Shown here one piece after another: positions 46,454 to 55,615 of a DNA stretch of 64,000 bases. The position numbers and the translations under genes are program-made. The stretch is taken from NCBI RefSeq assembly GCF_022437945.1, contig NZ_CP092535.1, forward strand, positions 2,480,001-2,544,000, read 5' to 3'. Every line of letters begins with the position of its first letter. The stretch's first letter is position 1. The DNA is from Nocardioides sp. TF02-7. Its GTDB lineage: Bacteria; Actinomycetota; Actinomycetes; Propionibacteriales; Nocardioidaceae. The notes beneath the pieces are model-generated. The model saw only the letters and a program-made list of their open reading frames with translations, did no database searches and was not told where the DNA came from.

Positions 46454-47211
46454 CGTGCTGTCCTCCTCGGCGCCCCGGGGGCGCTGCTGCTCAGGTGGTC
46501 GCGGACCAACCGTCGTACGGCGGCCCGTCCGGCGTCGTTGGTGTGGCACCCGTCGTAGGTCAGGGCCTCCGGCAGTCGGCCGTCCTCGTCGGCGAGCGCG
46601 GCGCGGAGGTCGAGCACGCCGACCCGGGGGTCGCCGGCGGGCACCGCGTCGACGAGCGCGTCGCTGAGCCACCGGTGGGCGGCGGTGCGCTGGGCGACGT
46701 CGCCGGCGATCGGGAACATGACGTGGTCGGCGATGTGGTCGCTGGGCGGGGTCGGCGTCACGATCACGACCCGCGCGGCACCCAACCGGTCGGCGAGCGC
46801 GACCGCGCGGTCGACGTACGCCGTCACGAAGGCGTCGTCGATCCCCGCCGCCACCCGCGGGCCGAGGTGGCAGCGCACGTCGATCTCGCCGAAGACGAAG
46901 AAGCACGTCAGCCGGCGCGACGCCGGGAGCCGGCGCAGCCGGTCGGCGACCCGCTCGACGACCGGCGGGAAGCCGTTGGTGGCGATCGAGTGGAGGATCC
47001 GGGGGCCGAGGTGCCAGACGAACCGGCCCTCGCCGACCGAGCCCATCCAGAGCGGGAACCGCTCGGTGTTGAGCAGCACGGAGTGGGAGTCGCCGATCCA
47101 CAGCTCCCGCACCCGCCCGGTGGCCAGGCCGGCGGTGAGCCGGGTGATGCCGCTCGCCTGCAGGCCGAGGCCGCGGGCCCGGCGCGCCAGGTGCCCGACG
47201 CGGGAGACCAT
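46450..47211 (-). CDS. SGNH/GDSL-like hydrolase
   Basis: A 253-residue protein with SGNH features: the nucleophile block ELWIGDSHSVLLN at about residue 36, a central FFVFGEIDVRCHLGPR in the block II-III position and a late YDGCHTNDAGRAAV carrying the Asp and His of the dyad. No signal peptide is seen, so it acts in the cytoplasm or on a nascent carrier-linked glycan. SGNH proteins remove or transfer O-acetyl groups. It overlaps its neighbours on both sides, so it is translated with the FkbM-like and zinc-ribbon methyltransferases. Substrate unknown. Confidence 0.82.
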   Translation of the reverse strand: MVSRVGHLARRARGLGLQASGITRLTAGLATGRVRELWIGDSHSVLLNTERFPLWMGSVGEGRFVWHLGPRILHSIATNGFPPVVERVADRLRRLPASRRLTCFFVFGEIDVRCHLGPRVAAGIDDAFVTAYVDRAVALADRLGAARVVIVTPTPPSDHIADHVMFPIAGDVAQRTAAHRWLSDALVDAVPAGDPRVGVLDLRAALADEDGRLPEALTYDGCHTNDAGRAAVRRLVRDHLSSSAPGAPRRTAR

Positions 47212-48182
47212 CAGCGGGCGTCGTCCCAGACCGGGACGGCCTCGGCGACCGGCCGCTGCTCGCCGTTGGTCACGTCGACCAGCGGGAGGTCGGCGATGAC
47301 CCGCAGCCGGTCGCCGACGCCGCGCATCCGGGCCGGCGAGCCGTCCCGGTTGCGGGCGGTCAGGTAGCGCCCCTCGCGGAAGCCCTCCCGGGCCGTCAGC
47401 GCGGGGAGGTCGCCGGCGGCCTCGTCCTTGACGAAGAACGCGTTGACGCCGTTGCTGGAGCAGCCGACGAAGCGGTAGCCGCGGCTGGTCGCGAGGTGGA
47501 CGAGCGCGCCCAGCGACGCGCCGAAGTAGGTCGCCGACCAGTGCGCCTCGGTGTTCACGAACGCGGGGTCGTAGGGCACGGTCACCCGGGCGTCGGGCCC
47601 GAACAGCGCGTTGTACTCGGCGACGAGGATCGTCGGCTCCACGACGGTGATCGCGTCGAGCAGCCAGTAGTCGACGCCGTCGACGTCCATCGACAGCAGG
47701 CCGATCGGACCGGTCAGCCCGTGGTCGCTGATCAGCGCGTCGACGTTGTCGCGGGTGACGAACGCGCTGACCGGCTCGACGTCGTGCCGCCAGCCCAGCC
47801 CCGAGCTCGCGACGAACCGGACGTGGTCGTCGCCGCCGTTGACCGCGAGGCCGCGCCAGTTGTCGTTCTCGACGAGGAACCGGGTGTTGGACTCGCTGTA
47901 GTCGCCGGTGCCGATCTCGACGAACGTCGTGTGCTCGACCTTCGCCTCCCGCACCAGGTGCTGGATGATCCCGTCCTCGCCGTACTGGGAGAAGACGCTG
48001 AACTCGGCGTCCGCGAGCCGGGTGGGCCGCGGCCGCACGTCCATCAGGTGCACCTCGAGCCGGCCGATCGCGGCGCGCAGCTGGTCCTGCTCGTGGCGCA
48101 GCCGGCGGAAGACCTGCCGCGCGACGGGGGCCTCGCTCAGCTGGCGCAGGGACAGGCTCGGCAGGCCGGGGAACCCGGGCAC
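47211..48182 (-). CDS. FkbM-like methyltransferase-family protein
   Basis: A 323-residue protein. After an N-terminal helical region (VARQVFRRLRHEQDQLRAAI) it has SVFSQYGEDGIIQHLVREAK, VEIGTGDYSESNTRFLVEN and LLSMDVDGVDYWLLDAI, a pattern seen in FkbM-like methyltransferases of glycan clusters, plus YFGASLGALVHLATSRGYRF. The GTG at 48182 has gagggcacc ahead of it; an upstream frame start at 48209 is less likely. FkbM enzymes O-methylate sugars or polyketides. Its stop shares one base with the next start. Confidence 0.85.
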   Translation of the reverse strand: MPGFPGLPSLSLRQLSEAPVARQVFRRLRHEQDQLRAAIGRLEVHLMDVRPRPTRLADAEFSVFSQYGEDGIIQHLVREAKVEHTTFVEIGTGDYSESNTRFLVENDNWRGLAVNGGDDHVRFVASSGLGWRHDVEPVSAFVTRDNVDALISDHGLTGPIGLLSMDVDGVDYWLLDAITVVEPTILVAEYNALFGPDARVTVPYDPAFVNTEAHWSATYFGASLGALVHLATSRGYRFVGCSSNGVNAFFVKDEAAGDLPALTAREGFREGRYLTARNRDGSPARMRGVGDRLRVIADLPLVDVTNGEQRPVAEAVPVWDDAR

Positions 48183-48249
48183 GGTGCCCTCCTCTCGGTC
48201 GCGGACCACCGGAGGCTATCCGAGCGGACGGCGGTCGGGGGCGGTTCGC

Positions 48250-48817
48250 TCACTCCTGGCGGCCGAGGAACGGCTTGTCCAGCGTGCGCACCGGCTTGGC
48301 CGGGATGCCGGAGACGACGGTGAGCGGGGCGACGTCCCTGGTGACGACGGAATTGGCGCCCACGACGGCGCCGTCGCCGATGTGGCAGTCCTGGAGGATC
48401 ATCGCGTTGGCGCCGACGAAGACGTTGTCGCCGATGTACGTCGGCCGGCTGGGGTCCAGCGGCTCGGTCATCCGCATCGCGCCGATGTTGGTGCCGCTGT
48501 TGACGCGCAGGTTGCGCCCGGCGCGGACGTCGGCGCCGATGGTGACGCCGGGGCCGTGCGCCAGCACGAAGCCCGGCCCGATCTGTGCCTTGGGGTGGAT
48601 GTCGGCGCCCGCCCAGACGATCCCGAGCGACTTGAGCAGGTAGGCCAGCGGCCACAGCGGGGTGCCGCGCAACGACGACCCCAGCCGGAACAGGACGAGG
48701 GCGTGCACCTGCGGGGGAGATCGCGGAGCGGCCGAGCAGGTAGACCCAGAACCGGGGGCCGGTCCGGCGACCGGCGTCGACGGAGGCGCGGAGGTCCTCG
48801 GCGAGCGTCTGCAGCAT
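48250..48817 (-). CDS. Serine-acetyltransferase-like hexapeptide-repeat protein, one frameshift
   Basis: About 188 residues. After one C is removed from the run near 48717 the N-terminus reads LQTLAEDLRASVDAGRRTGP then HALVLFRLGSSLRGTPLWPL. The rest is a left-handed beta-helix of hexapeptide repeats: AGADIHPKAQIGPGFVLAHG, GVTIGADVRAGRNLRV, YIGDNVFVGANAMI and GDGAVVGANSVVTRDVAP, ending IPAKPVR. The layout resembles CysE and colanic-acid acetyltransferases that use acetyl-CoA. In this locus O-acetylation of a sugar is more likely than cysteine synthesis. First gene of the minus-strand operon; divergent from the operon at 48914. Confidence 0.85.
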
Positions 48818-48913
48818 GGGCGGAAGTGTGGCACCCGCGTGACCTGCACCGCACCGCTGCGCGGATCCTGGTCATCCCTGTAACCCCGGGTCGGTCCGGG
48901 CCGTTGACGGGTC

Positions 48914-49591
48914 ATGCGCCGTGTGCGGAACCTCCTCACCACCCTGGCCTTCCTGCTGCCGTTCAAGCGGCTGAAGGTCCGGGTGCTCAACCTGCTGGGG
49001 CACTCGATCCACCCCACGGCCTACCTCGGGATCAACCTGGTGAAGAGCGTCGGCCGGTTCGAGCTGGCCGAGGGCACCGCGATCGGCAACTTCAACGTCA
49101 TCGGCGGCATCGACCGGGTCGAGATGGGCGTCGGTGCGCGCATCAACTACCTCAACCTGATCACCTCGGGCATCACCCTGCCCACCGACCCGGGCGCGGA
49201 GCGCAACGATGTCGCGCGCACCCTGCGGATGGGCGCGCACTCGCGGATCATGACCATGCACGTCATCGACTGCAGCGGCGGGCTGGTGCTCGGCGAGGAC
49301 TGCTGGCTGACGGGCATGCGGTCCACCGTGCTGACCCACGTCTTCGACCCGCACGACGGCGGCGTGATCGTCGAGCCGGTCGAGCTCGAGAAGGGCTCGG
49401 TCGTCTCGACCAACTGCACCCTGCTCGCCGGTGCCGTGATCGGGGAGGGGGCGCTGCTCGCCGCGGGTTCGACGGTGTGGACGCGCCAGGAGCTCAAGGC
49501 GGAGAACCTGGCCGGCGGCGTGCCGGCGCGGCGGCTGGCGCCGATCAAGATCAACGACTGGGGCTACCGCTGGCAGCGGTACGGCGGATGA
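48914..49591 (+). CDS. Hexapeptide-repeat acyltransferase
   Basis: A 225-residue left-handed beta-helix protein. It starts with a basic amphipathic segment (RRVRNLLTTLAFLLPFKRLK) suited to the membrane surface. Imperfect hexapeptide coils follow (SIHPTAYLGINLVKSVGRFE, EGTAIGNFNVIGGIDRVEMG, GALLAAGSTVWTRQELKAEN), closing with GGVPARRLAPI. An inserted loop holds HSRIMTMHVIDCSGGLVLGE, with His residues in the place of the acetyltransferase active site. It probably acylates a glycan hydroxyl. It leads the seven-gene operon that contains the carrier protein and ligase, which suggests an acyl donor other than plain acetyl-CoA may be used. Confidence 0.85.
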   Translation: MRRVRNLLTTLAFLLPFKRLKVRVLNLLGHSIHPTAYLGINLVKSVGRFELAEGTAIGNFNVIGGIDRVEMGVGARINYLNLITSGITLPTDPGAERNDVARTLRMGAHSRIMTMHVIDCSGGLVLGEDCWLTGMRSTVLTHVFDPHDGGVIVEPVELEKGSVVSTNCTLLAGAVIGEGALLAAGSTVWTRQELKAENLAGGVPARRLAPIKINDWGYRWQRYGG

Positions 49592-49649
49592 GCCACCGGC
49601 TCCTCCGCCCGCTGCTAGTGTCCGCCCCCGAACACAGGAGGCTCATTCC

Positions 49650-49895
49650 ATGGACGACGTCCAGAACTCGGTCCTGAAGATCATCGGGTCGCTGCTCGAG
49701 GGCTGGGACCGGACCGGCGTGACGGTCGACGCCGGGACGACGCTCCACGGCGAGGAGGGCCTCGGCCTCGACTCGCTCGAGACCGCCGAGCTCTCGGCGA
49801 CCCTCGAGGACGAGTTCGGCTCCGACCCGTTCAGCGCGGGCGAGATGCCGGAGACCGTGGGCGAGATCGTCGCGTTCTATGCCGCTGCGGCATGA
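49650..49895 (+). CDS. Free-standing acyl carrier protein
   Basis: An 81-residue acidic four-helix carrier. The phosphopantetheine site is GLGLDSLETAELSATLEDEF, with the attachment Ser at about residue 42 in the DSL motif. The N-terminus reads VQNSVLKIIGSLLEGW and the end is TVGEIVAFYAAAA, normal for ACP/PCP. ATG 49650 follows caggaggctcattcc. The stop overlaps the start of the SDR gene (ATGA). It is not next to fatty-acid synthase genes, so it serves the local module of ketoreductase, HHxxxDG acyltransferase and AMP ligase. Confidence 0.93.
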   Translation: MDDVQNSVLKIIGSLLEGWDRTGVTVDAGTTLHGEEGLGLDSLETAELSATLEDEFGSDPFSAGEMPETVGEIVAFYAAAA

Positions 49896-50656
49896 CCGCG
49901 GAGCAGCCGGAGCCGCTGCCGGGGCGGCAGCGCACCGTCGTCGTCACCGGCGGTAGCCGGGGCCTCGGCGCCGGCATCGTCCAGTCGTTCCTCGACTCGG
50001 GCGACCGGGTCGCCACCTGTGCCCGCTCGGAGACCGACGCCGTCCGCGCCTGGAGCGCGGACCCGGCGTACGAGGGGCGGTTCCTCTTCGTCGGCGCCGA
50101 CATCGCCGACCGCGAGCAGACGACCCGGTTCGTCAAGGAGGTCGTCGCCCGCTGGGGCTCGGTCGACGTGCTCGTCAACAACGCCGGCGTCGCCAGGGAC
50201 GGCCTGCTGGCGCTGTTCTCCGACGACGACGCCGACACGGTCGTCGACCTCAACCTCAAGGCGACCTTCCACGTCTCCAAGCTGGTCGTGCGCAACATGC
50301 TCGCCCACGGCGGCGGGCGGATCGTCAACATCTCCTCGATCACCGGGCTGACCGGCTACCGGGGGCTGACGGTCTACGGCGCCACCAAGGCCGGGCTCGA
50401 CGGGTTCACCCGCGCCCTGGCCCGGGAGGTCGGGTCGCGGAGGATCACCGTCAACAGCATCGCGTCCGGCTACCTGCGCACCGAGATGAGCCACGGGCTC
50501 GACGAGGGGCAGCTCGGCCAGATCGTGCGGCGCACGCCCGCGGGCCGCCTCGGCGAGCCGGACGACATCGCGCGGGCGGTGCAGTTCCTCGTCGACGACC
50601 GCAACGACTGGATCACCGGCCAGACGCTGGTCGTCGACGGCGGCCTGACGTGCTGA
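49892..50656 (+). CDS. FabG-like ketoacyl-ACP reductase (SDR)
   Basis: A 254-residue classical SDR. Motifs: TGGSRGLGAGIVQSFL (cofactor), NNAGVARDGLLALF, the catalytic set Ser in NISSITGLTGYRG and Tyr/Lys in YGATKAGLDGFTRALAREVG, and ASGYLRTEM with FLVDDRNDWITGQTLVVDGG at the end. It resembles 3-oxoacyl-ACP reductase. Overlap with the ACP gene suggests that it reduces an acyl chain on that carrier, giving a 3-hydroxyacyl group. NADPH preference is inferred from Arg in SRG. Its stop overlaps the next gene by 7 bases. Confidence 0.92.
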   Translation: MTAEQPEPLPGRQRTVVVTGGSRGLGAGIVQSFLDSGDRVATCARSETDAVRAWSADPAYEGRFLFVGADIADREQTTRFVKEVVARWGSVDVLVNNAGVARDGLLALFSDDDADTVVDLNLKATFHVSKLVVRNMLAHGGGRIVNISSITGLTGYRGLTVYGATKAGLDGFTRALAREVGSRRITVNSIASGYLRTEMSHGLDEGQLGQIVRRTPAGRLGEPDDIARAVQFLVDDRNDWITGQTLVVDGGLTC

Positions 50657-51938
50657 CCGGGTCCGGGGTGCGGGCCCTCGGGCCCTCCGAGGTCTACTAC
50701 CAGCTGCTCGCGCGCCGCTGGCCGATGAACGCGCTCTGCGCCGTCGAGCTCGACGCCGACGCCGCCGCGGTGCGCGCCGCGTGGGCGCGCGCGGTCGAGC
50801 TGGTGCCGCTCCTGCGCGCCCGGATCCGGCCGGCCGCCGAGCGCGGCGGCGAGGTCGACTTCGCCGGCGAGGGCGCCCCCGACCCGTGGGCGACCTTCCC
50901 CGACCTGCCCGCCGCGCTGCGCGGGGGAGTCGTCGACGCCGATCGACCACGAGCGGGCCGCGGCCCGCGTCTCGCTGGTCGAGCTCGGGCGCACCACCAC
51001 GGCCGTGGTCTGCGTCCACCACGCGCTCGTCGACGGGCGCGGGATCGCCCAGGTCGGCCTGCTCCTCGGCGACATCCTGGCCGGCCGCGAGCCCGCGGAG
51101 CACCCGCTGTTCGCGCCGACGGTCTCGCAGGAGGACGTCCTCGCGGCGACCGCCGACCCGCGGCAGCGGCGCCGGGAGCTGCTCGCGCTGGCGCGCACGG
51201 TCCGCGACGAGGAGGAGTACGCCGGCAACGCCGACCGGCTGCCGTGGCACCGGCCCGCGGTCGACGGGCCCCGCGACGTGGAGTTCCACCTGCTCCGGTT
51301 GGACCGCGACGCGACGGCGGGGCTGCTCGCGCACGCGCGCGCGAACGGCACGACCGTCCACGGCCTGCTGGCGGCGGCCGCGCTCGGCACGTGCGCGGAG
51401 CTGTCGCCCGGGGTCCGGCGGCTCGCGGTGTCGACGCCGGTGGACCTCAAGGGCCCCCACGGCATCGGGCCGGAGGTGCCGGTCGGCCAGGCCGCCGGCC
51501 TGATCGCCGGCTCCTACGACGTGACCGTGCCGGAGCTCGAGCTCGCCCGCGCGGTGACCGGCGACATCCGGCGCCGCGTCGCGCGCGGCGAGGGCGACCT
51601 CGCCTACGCACTGAGCGGCGCGGAGCGGCTCGTGGTCGGCCCCCAGTCCGATGCCGCCGTGGCGCGGTGGACGGCCGACGCGCCCCCCCGTCGTGTGCAT
51701 CAGCAACGTCGGCGTCGTGCCCGAGCCGGTGCCGGACGGCGTACGTGGCCTGCTGCCCAACCTGGCGCCGGCGCCCAACCAGGTGCTGTTCATCGCCGCC
51801 ACCACGCTCCGCGGCGAGCTCGGGCTGGTCCTCTCCTTCGACCGCAACCGGCTCGACGTCGAGCCGGCCGCCCTGACCGGCGCGATCCGCGACCGGCTCG
51901 ACCGCGCCGCGGCCGCCCGGCCGGTGACCGCGTCGTGA
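50650..51938 (+). CDS. HHxxxDG acyltransferase (condensation-domain superfamily), two frameshifts
   Basis: About 429 residues. The catalytic motif VHHALVDGRG near residue 118 is the HHxxxDG of condensation domains, PapA-type acyltransferases and WS/DGAT enzymes. The N-terminal LGPSEVYYQLLARRWPMNAL and the late VVCISNVGVVPEPVPDGVRG (equivalent to the DFGWG region) fit a stand-alone acyltransferase rather than a synthetase module. Extra bases near 50932 (G run) and 51687 (C run) break the frame. It would transfer an acyl group from the ACP or CoA to a hydroxyl or amine. GTG 50650 overlaps the SDR stop; its own stop overlaps the ligase start. Confidence 0.82.
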
Positions 51939-53292
51939 TCGAGCTGCTGCGCCGGGTCGCCGCGACCGACCCCGACCGGCCGGCGGTGGTCGCCGCCGAC
52001 GGCACGCACACCTACGGCGACCTGGCGGCCGCCGCCGAGGCCTACGCCGCCGGCCTGCGGTCCGCGGGCGTCGAGCGGTTCGTGGTCGTGACCAACGACG
52101 TCCCGCTCATCGTCGCGCTGCTCGCGGCCTCGTCCTTGGTGGGCGCGGAGGCCTGCACCTACGCCCCCGACGTGACGCCCGACGACCTGGCGCGGCAGGG
52201 CCGCGGCGCTCGACCACACCGTGGTCGTCACCGACCGCGACGACCTCGACGGCGCCGGCCTGGCCGTGCGCCGGCCGGAGGAGCTGCGCGGCACCGGCGC
52301 GCCGGGCGCCGAGCCGCCCCCGCGCCGGCCGCTGCTGGTGCTGACCACCGGCACGACCGGCCTCCCCCGCGGCGTACGCCACGACTGGGGCCGCCAGCTC
52401 ACCGCGCGTCCCGGCTCGCCGACGGCGCCGGCCAGCGGTGGCTGCTCGTCTACGGGCCGCAGCAGTACGCCGGCCTGCAGATCCTGCTCCACGTGCTCGG
52501 CTCGGGCGCCACCCTCGTGGCACCGCCGGTGCGGCGCCCGCAGGCCGTGCTCGACGACCTCCACCGGCACCGGGTCGACCACATCAGCGCCACCCCGACG
52601 TTCTGGCGGTTCCTGCTCGCCGAGCTTACGGCGGACGGCCGTCCGGTGCCGCCGCTGCGGCAGGTGACGCTGGGCGGCGAGGCCGCGCCGGCGTCGCTGC
52701 TCGCCGACCTCGAGGCGACGTTCCCCGGGGCGCGGATCTCCCACGTCTACGCGGGTTCGGAGTTCGGCTCGACCGGCTCGGTGAGCGACCGGCGCAACGG
52801 GCTGCCCGCGTCGCTGCTCGAGCGCGGCGACGACGGCGAGGTCACCCTCAAGATCGTCGACGGCCAGCTCTGGGTGCGCTCGTCGGCGTCGATGCTGGGC
52901 TACTACGGCGAGGACGACCTGCCGGCCGACGCGTGGTGGCCCACCGGCGACCTGGTGGAGGTCGTCGGCGACCGGATCGAGTTCCGCGGCCGCGACTCCG
53001 ACGTCATCAACGTCGGCGGGGTGAAGGTGCACCCGCTGCCGGTCGAGGAGCGGCTGGCCCGCCTCCCGGGCGTCCGCGCCGCACGGGTCTACGGCCGGGC
53101 CAACCCGCTCGTCGGGGCGGTCGTCGCGGTCGACGTGGTGGCCGAGCCGGCCGTCGACCCGGCGGGCCTCCGCACGGCGGTCAAGGAGGCGTGCGCCGAC
53201 CTGCCCCGCCCGGCGCAGCCTGCAGCGTGCGGGTCGTCGAGGCCCTGGAGACGAGAGGCGGCAAGACCGTGCGAGGTGTCCGTGCCGACTAG
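51935..53292 (+). CDS. AMP-forming acyl ligase (ANL family), about three frameshifts
   Basis: About 452 residues. The phosphate-binding loop is LVLTTGTTGLPRGVRHDWG. Next come PTFWRFLLAEL, the aromatic/Glu motif YAGSEFGSTGSVSD, the hinge region WWPTGDLVEVV with FRGRDSDVINVGGVKVHPLP, and the terminal catalytic Lys in LETRGGKTVRG. The family adenylates a carboxylic acid and loads it on CoA or a carrier thiol. Frame changes lie near 52205, 52411 and 53217. The GTG at 51935 overlaps the previous stop. With an ACP four genes upstream, loading of that carrier is the natural proposal. Confidence 0.88.
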
Positions 53293-54199
53293 CAGCGCGC
53301 GGGTGCCTGCGCTCCGAGAGGCCGTGTCGACCGTCCGCCGCCGCGCGGGCTGGTTCGTACGCGACCGGTTCCCGCGCCGGGTCGTCGCCCGCGAGGTGCA
53401 GGGCGTGCGGATGGTGCTGCCGTGGGCGCACCGGCTGCCCGACTACGCCGGCCCCGGCTCGGCGTACGGCCAGAACCTCGTGCGCCTCGCCCGCCTGCTC
53501 GCGGAGGAGGCGCCGCCGCTGACGATGCTCGACGTCGGCGCCAACGTCGGCGACTCCACGCTGCAGGTCCTCGACGCCGCGGACGGCACGGTGCTGTGCG
53601 TCGAGGCGGACACCTACTACCTGGACTTCCTCCACCGCAACGTCGACGGCGACCCCCGGGTCACCGTGGTCGAGTCGCTGCTGGCGCTCGAGGAGACCGC
53701 GGCGCGGACGACCGCCGTCCGCACCGGCGGCACGACCCGGTTCGTCGAGGGCGGCGACGCCGACGCGATGCCGTCGGTCACCCCGGCGCGGCTGCGTGCC
53801 GAGCACCCGGCGTTCGCCGACCTGCGGCTGGTGAAGTCCGACACCGACGGCTACGACGTCGCGCTCGTGCCCGCGATCGCGGAGGCCTGGCGCGACTCCC
53901 GCCCGGTGCTGTTCTTCGAGTACGACCCCTACCTGACCCGGATCGCCGGCTACGACCCGCTCGAGGTGTGGGACCGGCTCGCCGACCTCGGCTACCACCA
54001 GGCCGGCGTCTGGGACAACGGCGGCGCCGACGTCGGCCGGATGACCGGTGCGGAGGTCGCCGCGCGGTCCGGCGAGCTCGACGACTTCCCGCGCAACCGG
54101 CCGGGGCGGCGTTCCTACTGGGACGTCGCCGTCGTGCACGACGACGACCCGGCCGGTCTCGCGGTGCTCGACCGGCTGCTGCCGGCGGCGGGAGGGTGA
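53282..54199 (+). CDS. FkbM-family methyltransferase
   Basis: A 305-residue SAM-dependent methyltransferase. A basic N-terminal region (VRRRAGWFVRDRFPRRVVAR) precedes the SAM motif LTMLDVGANVGDSTLQVLDA near residue 83 and VLCVEADTYYLDFLHRNVDG. The FkbM motif LRLVKSDTDGYDVALVPAI follows, then FFEYDPYLTRIAGYDPLEVW. GTG 53282 follows gaggtgtcc and lies inside the end of the ligase gene, so translation is coupled. It likely O-methylates the glycan or its acyl group. No frameshift. Confidence 0.9.
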   Translation: MPTSSARVPALREAVSTVRRRAGWFVRDRFPRRVVAREVQGVRMVLPWAHRLPDYAGPGSAYGQNLVRLARLLAEEAPPLTMLDVGANVGDSTLQVLDAADGTVLCVEADTYYLDFLHRNVDGDPRVTVVESLLALEETAARTTAVRTGGTTRFVEGGDADAMPSVTPARLRAEHPAFADLRLVKSDTDGYDVALVPAIAEAWRDSRPVLFFEYDPYLTRIAGYDPLEVWDRLADLGYHQAGVWDNGGADVGRMTGAEVAARSGELDDFPRNRPGRRSYWDVAVVHDDDPAGLAVLDRLLPAAGG

Positions 54200-55608
54200 C
54201 CGGCGCCGTGGCGGACGGGGCTGTGGGCGGGGCTGTCGACGGGGGTGTCGACGCTGCGGCCGACGGTGCCGTCGGCGGGGCGGCCGCGGGTGGGGCGGCC
54301 GCGCCGAGCGGGACCACCGGTGGCCGCGCCACCCTCGTCACCGTCGACCAGGCGCTCTCCAGCGCCAGCAACCTGCTGGTGGTGCTGTGGGTCGCCCACG
54401 TGACCTCGGCGACGACGTTCGGTTCGTTCAGCCTCCTGCTCCTGCTGCACATGTTCGTGATGGGGCCGGTGCAGGCGCTGATCAGCATGCGCATCGTCGT
54501 CCACCCCCGCGACGCCGACGAGCGGCCGCGCGAGGTCCTCGGCAGCGCGCTGGTGCTCGGCGGTGTCGCCGGCCTCGGGTGCGTGCTCGTGGGCGGCCTG
54601 CAGGTCGCGTTCGGGGTGGGGATGGGCGCGTCGGTGCTGGCGTTGGGGATCGCGCTTCCCGCGCTCGTCGTCCACGACGTCGGCCGGTGGGTCGCGGTCG
54701 CCCGCAGCAGGCCGGCCGGGGCGGTCGTGCTCGACGGCACCTGGCTGGTGCTGCTGGTGGCCGCGCTCGTCGTCGTACAGGTCACCGACTCGGCGGGCCT
54801 GTTCACGCTCACGCTGGCCTGGGTCGGCTCGGGCGCCGTGGCGTCGCTGGTGCTGGTGGCGCAGTACGGCGTGCTGCGGCCCTCGGAGGTCTCCCTGCGG
54901 TGGCTGCGCGAGCGCTGGGACGCCTCGTGGCGGCTCCTCGTCGGCAACCTCGCCTCGGCCGGCAGCATCCTCGCCGGCGCCGTGCTCGTCGCGCTGGTGG
55001 CGAGCCCGGTCGCCGTCGCCGCCGTCCGCGCCGCGATCCTGCTCGGCCGCCCCACCACCGCCGTTCAGAACGCCGTCGCCGCCTCGATGGCCGCCGACGT
55101 CGCCCGCGAGCAGCCGGACAACCGCGGCCTGCTGCGCCACCAGCGCCGCACGATGCTCGTCGCCGCCGCGGTCGCGGCCGCCAACCTGGTCGCCCTGGTG
55201 CTGCTCCCCGACGTCGTCGGCGAGGCCGTGCTCGGCAGCGTGTGGCCGGTCATCTCGCCGCTGCTGCTACCCACCGCCCTGTGGCTCGTCGTCGCCGCCG
55301 CCCAGGCCGGCGTGCCGCCCGCCCTGATAGCGCGTCACCAGTTCCACAGCGCGATGGTCGTGCAGGTCGTCACCGGCCTGATCTCGATGACCGCGCTCGT
55401 GATCGGTGCCCTCCTCGGCGGCGCCGCCGGCGCCGTCTGGGGTGGCCTCGTCGGCGGCCAGGCCGCCATGGCAGCCGCCTGGTGGATCGCGCTCCTCTGG
55501 CACCTGCGGCGGGCGTCGGGTGGGGCGGACCCGGCGGGCGCGGGATCGGCGGGCGCGGGATCGGCGGGCGCGGGACCGGCGGGCGCGGGATCGAGGGGCG
55601 CGGGCTGA
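54196..55608 (+). CDS. Polysaccharide flippase (Wzx/MATE-like membrane protein)
   Basis: A 470-residue protein with about 12-14 helices, starting after a low-complexity Ala/Gly/Asp N-terminus of 45 residues with TLVTVDQALSSASNLLVVLW and TTFGSFSLLLLLHMFVMGPV. Internal features include RWDASWRLLVGNLASAGSIL and QNAVAASMAADVAREQPDNR, typical of flippases that move lipid-linked glycan across the membrane. The C-terminus has repeats of AGAGS coded by 15-base units (about 55540-55605). GTG overlaps the FkbM stop. Last gene of the acylation operon and directly before the palindrome array. Confidence 0.85.
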   Translation: MTGAVADGAVGGAVDGGVDAAADGAVGGAAAGGAAAPSGTTGGRATLVTVDQALSSASNLLVVLWVAHVTSATTFGSFSLLLLLHMFVMGPVQALISMRIVVHPRDADERPREVLGSALVLGGVAGLGCVLVGGLQVAFGVGMGASVLALGIALPALVVHDVGRWVAVARSRPAGAVVLDGTWLVLLVAALVVVQVTDSAGLFTLTLAWVGSGAVASLVLVAQYGVLRPSEVSLRWLRERWDASWRLLVGNLASAGSILAGAVLVALVASPVAVAAVRAAILLGRPTTAVQNAVAASMAADVAREQPDNRGLLRHQRRTMLVAAAVAAANLVALVLLPDVVGEAVLGSVWPVISPLLLPTALWLVVAAAQAGVPPALIARHQFHSAMVVQVVTGLISMTALVIGALLGGAAGAVWGGLVGGQAAMAAAWWIALLWHLRRASGGADPAGAGSAGAGSAGAGPAGAGSRGAG

Positions 55609-55615
55609 CGAGTGC

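Noticed and set aside
48914..53292. Nonribosomal peptide or polyketide synthetase cluster
   Set aside because: All catalytic parts are free-standing single domains, no ketosynthase or multimodular protein is present, and the context is glycan assembly.
49877..54139. A 1,420-codon minus-strand open frame
   Set aside because: It is the antisense of the ACP-to-FkbM operon. High-GC codon bias leaves the antisense frame open; composition is Arg/Pro/Gly-rich with no motifs.
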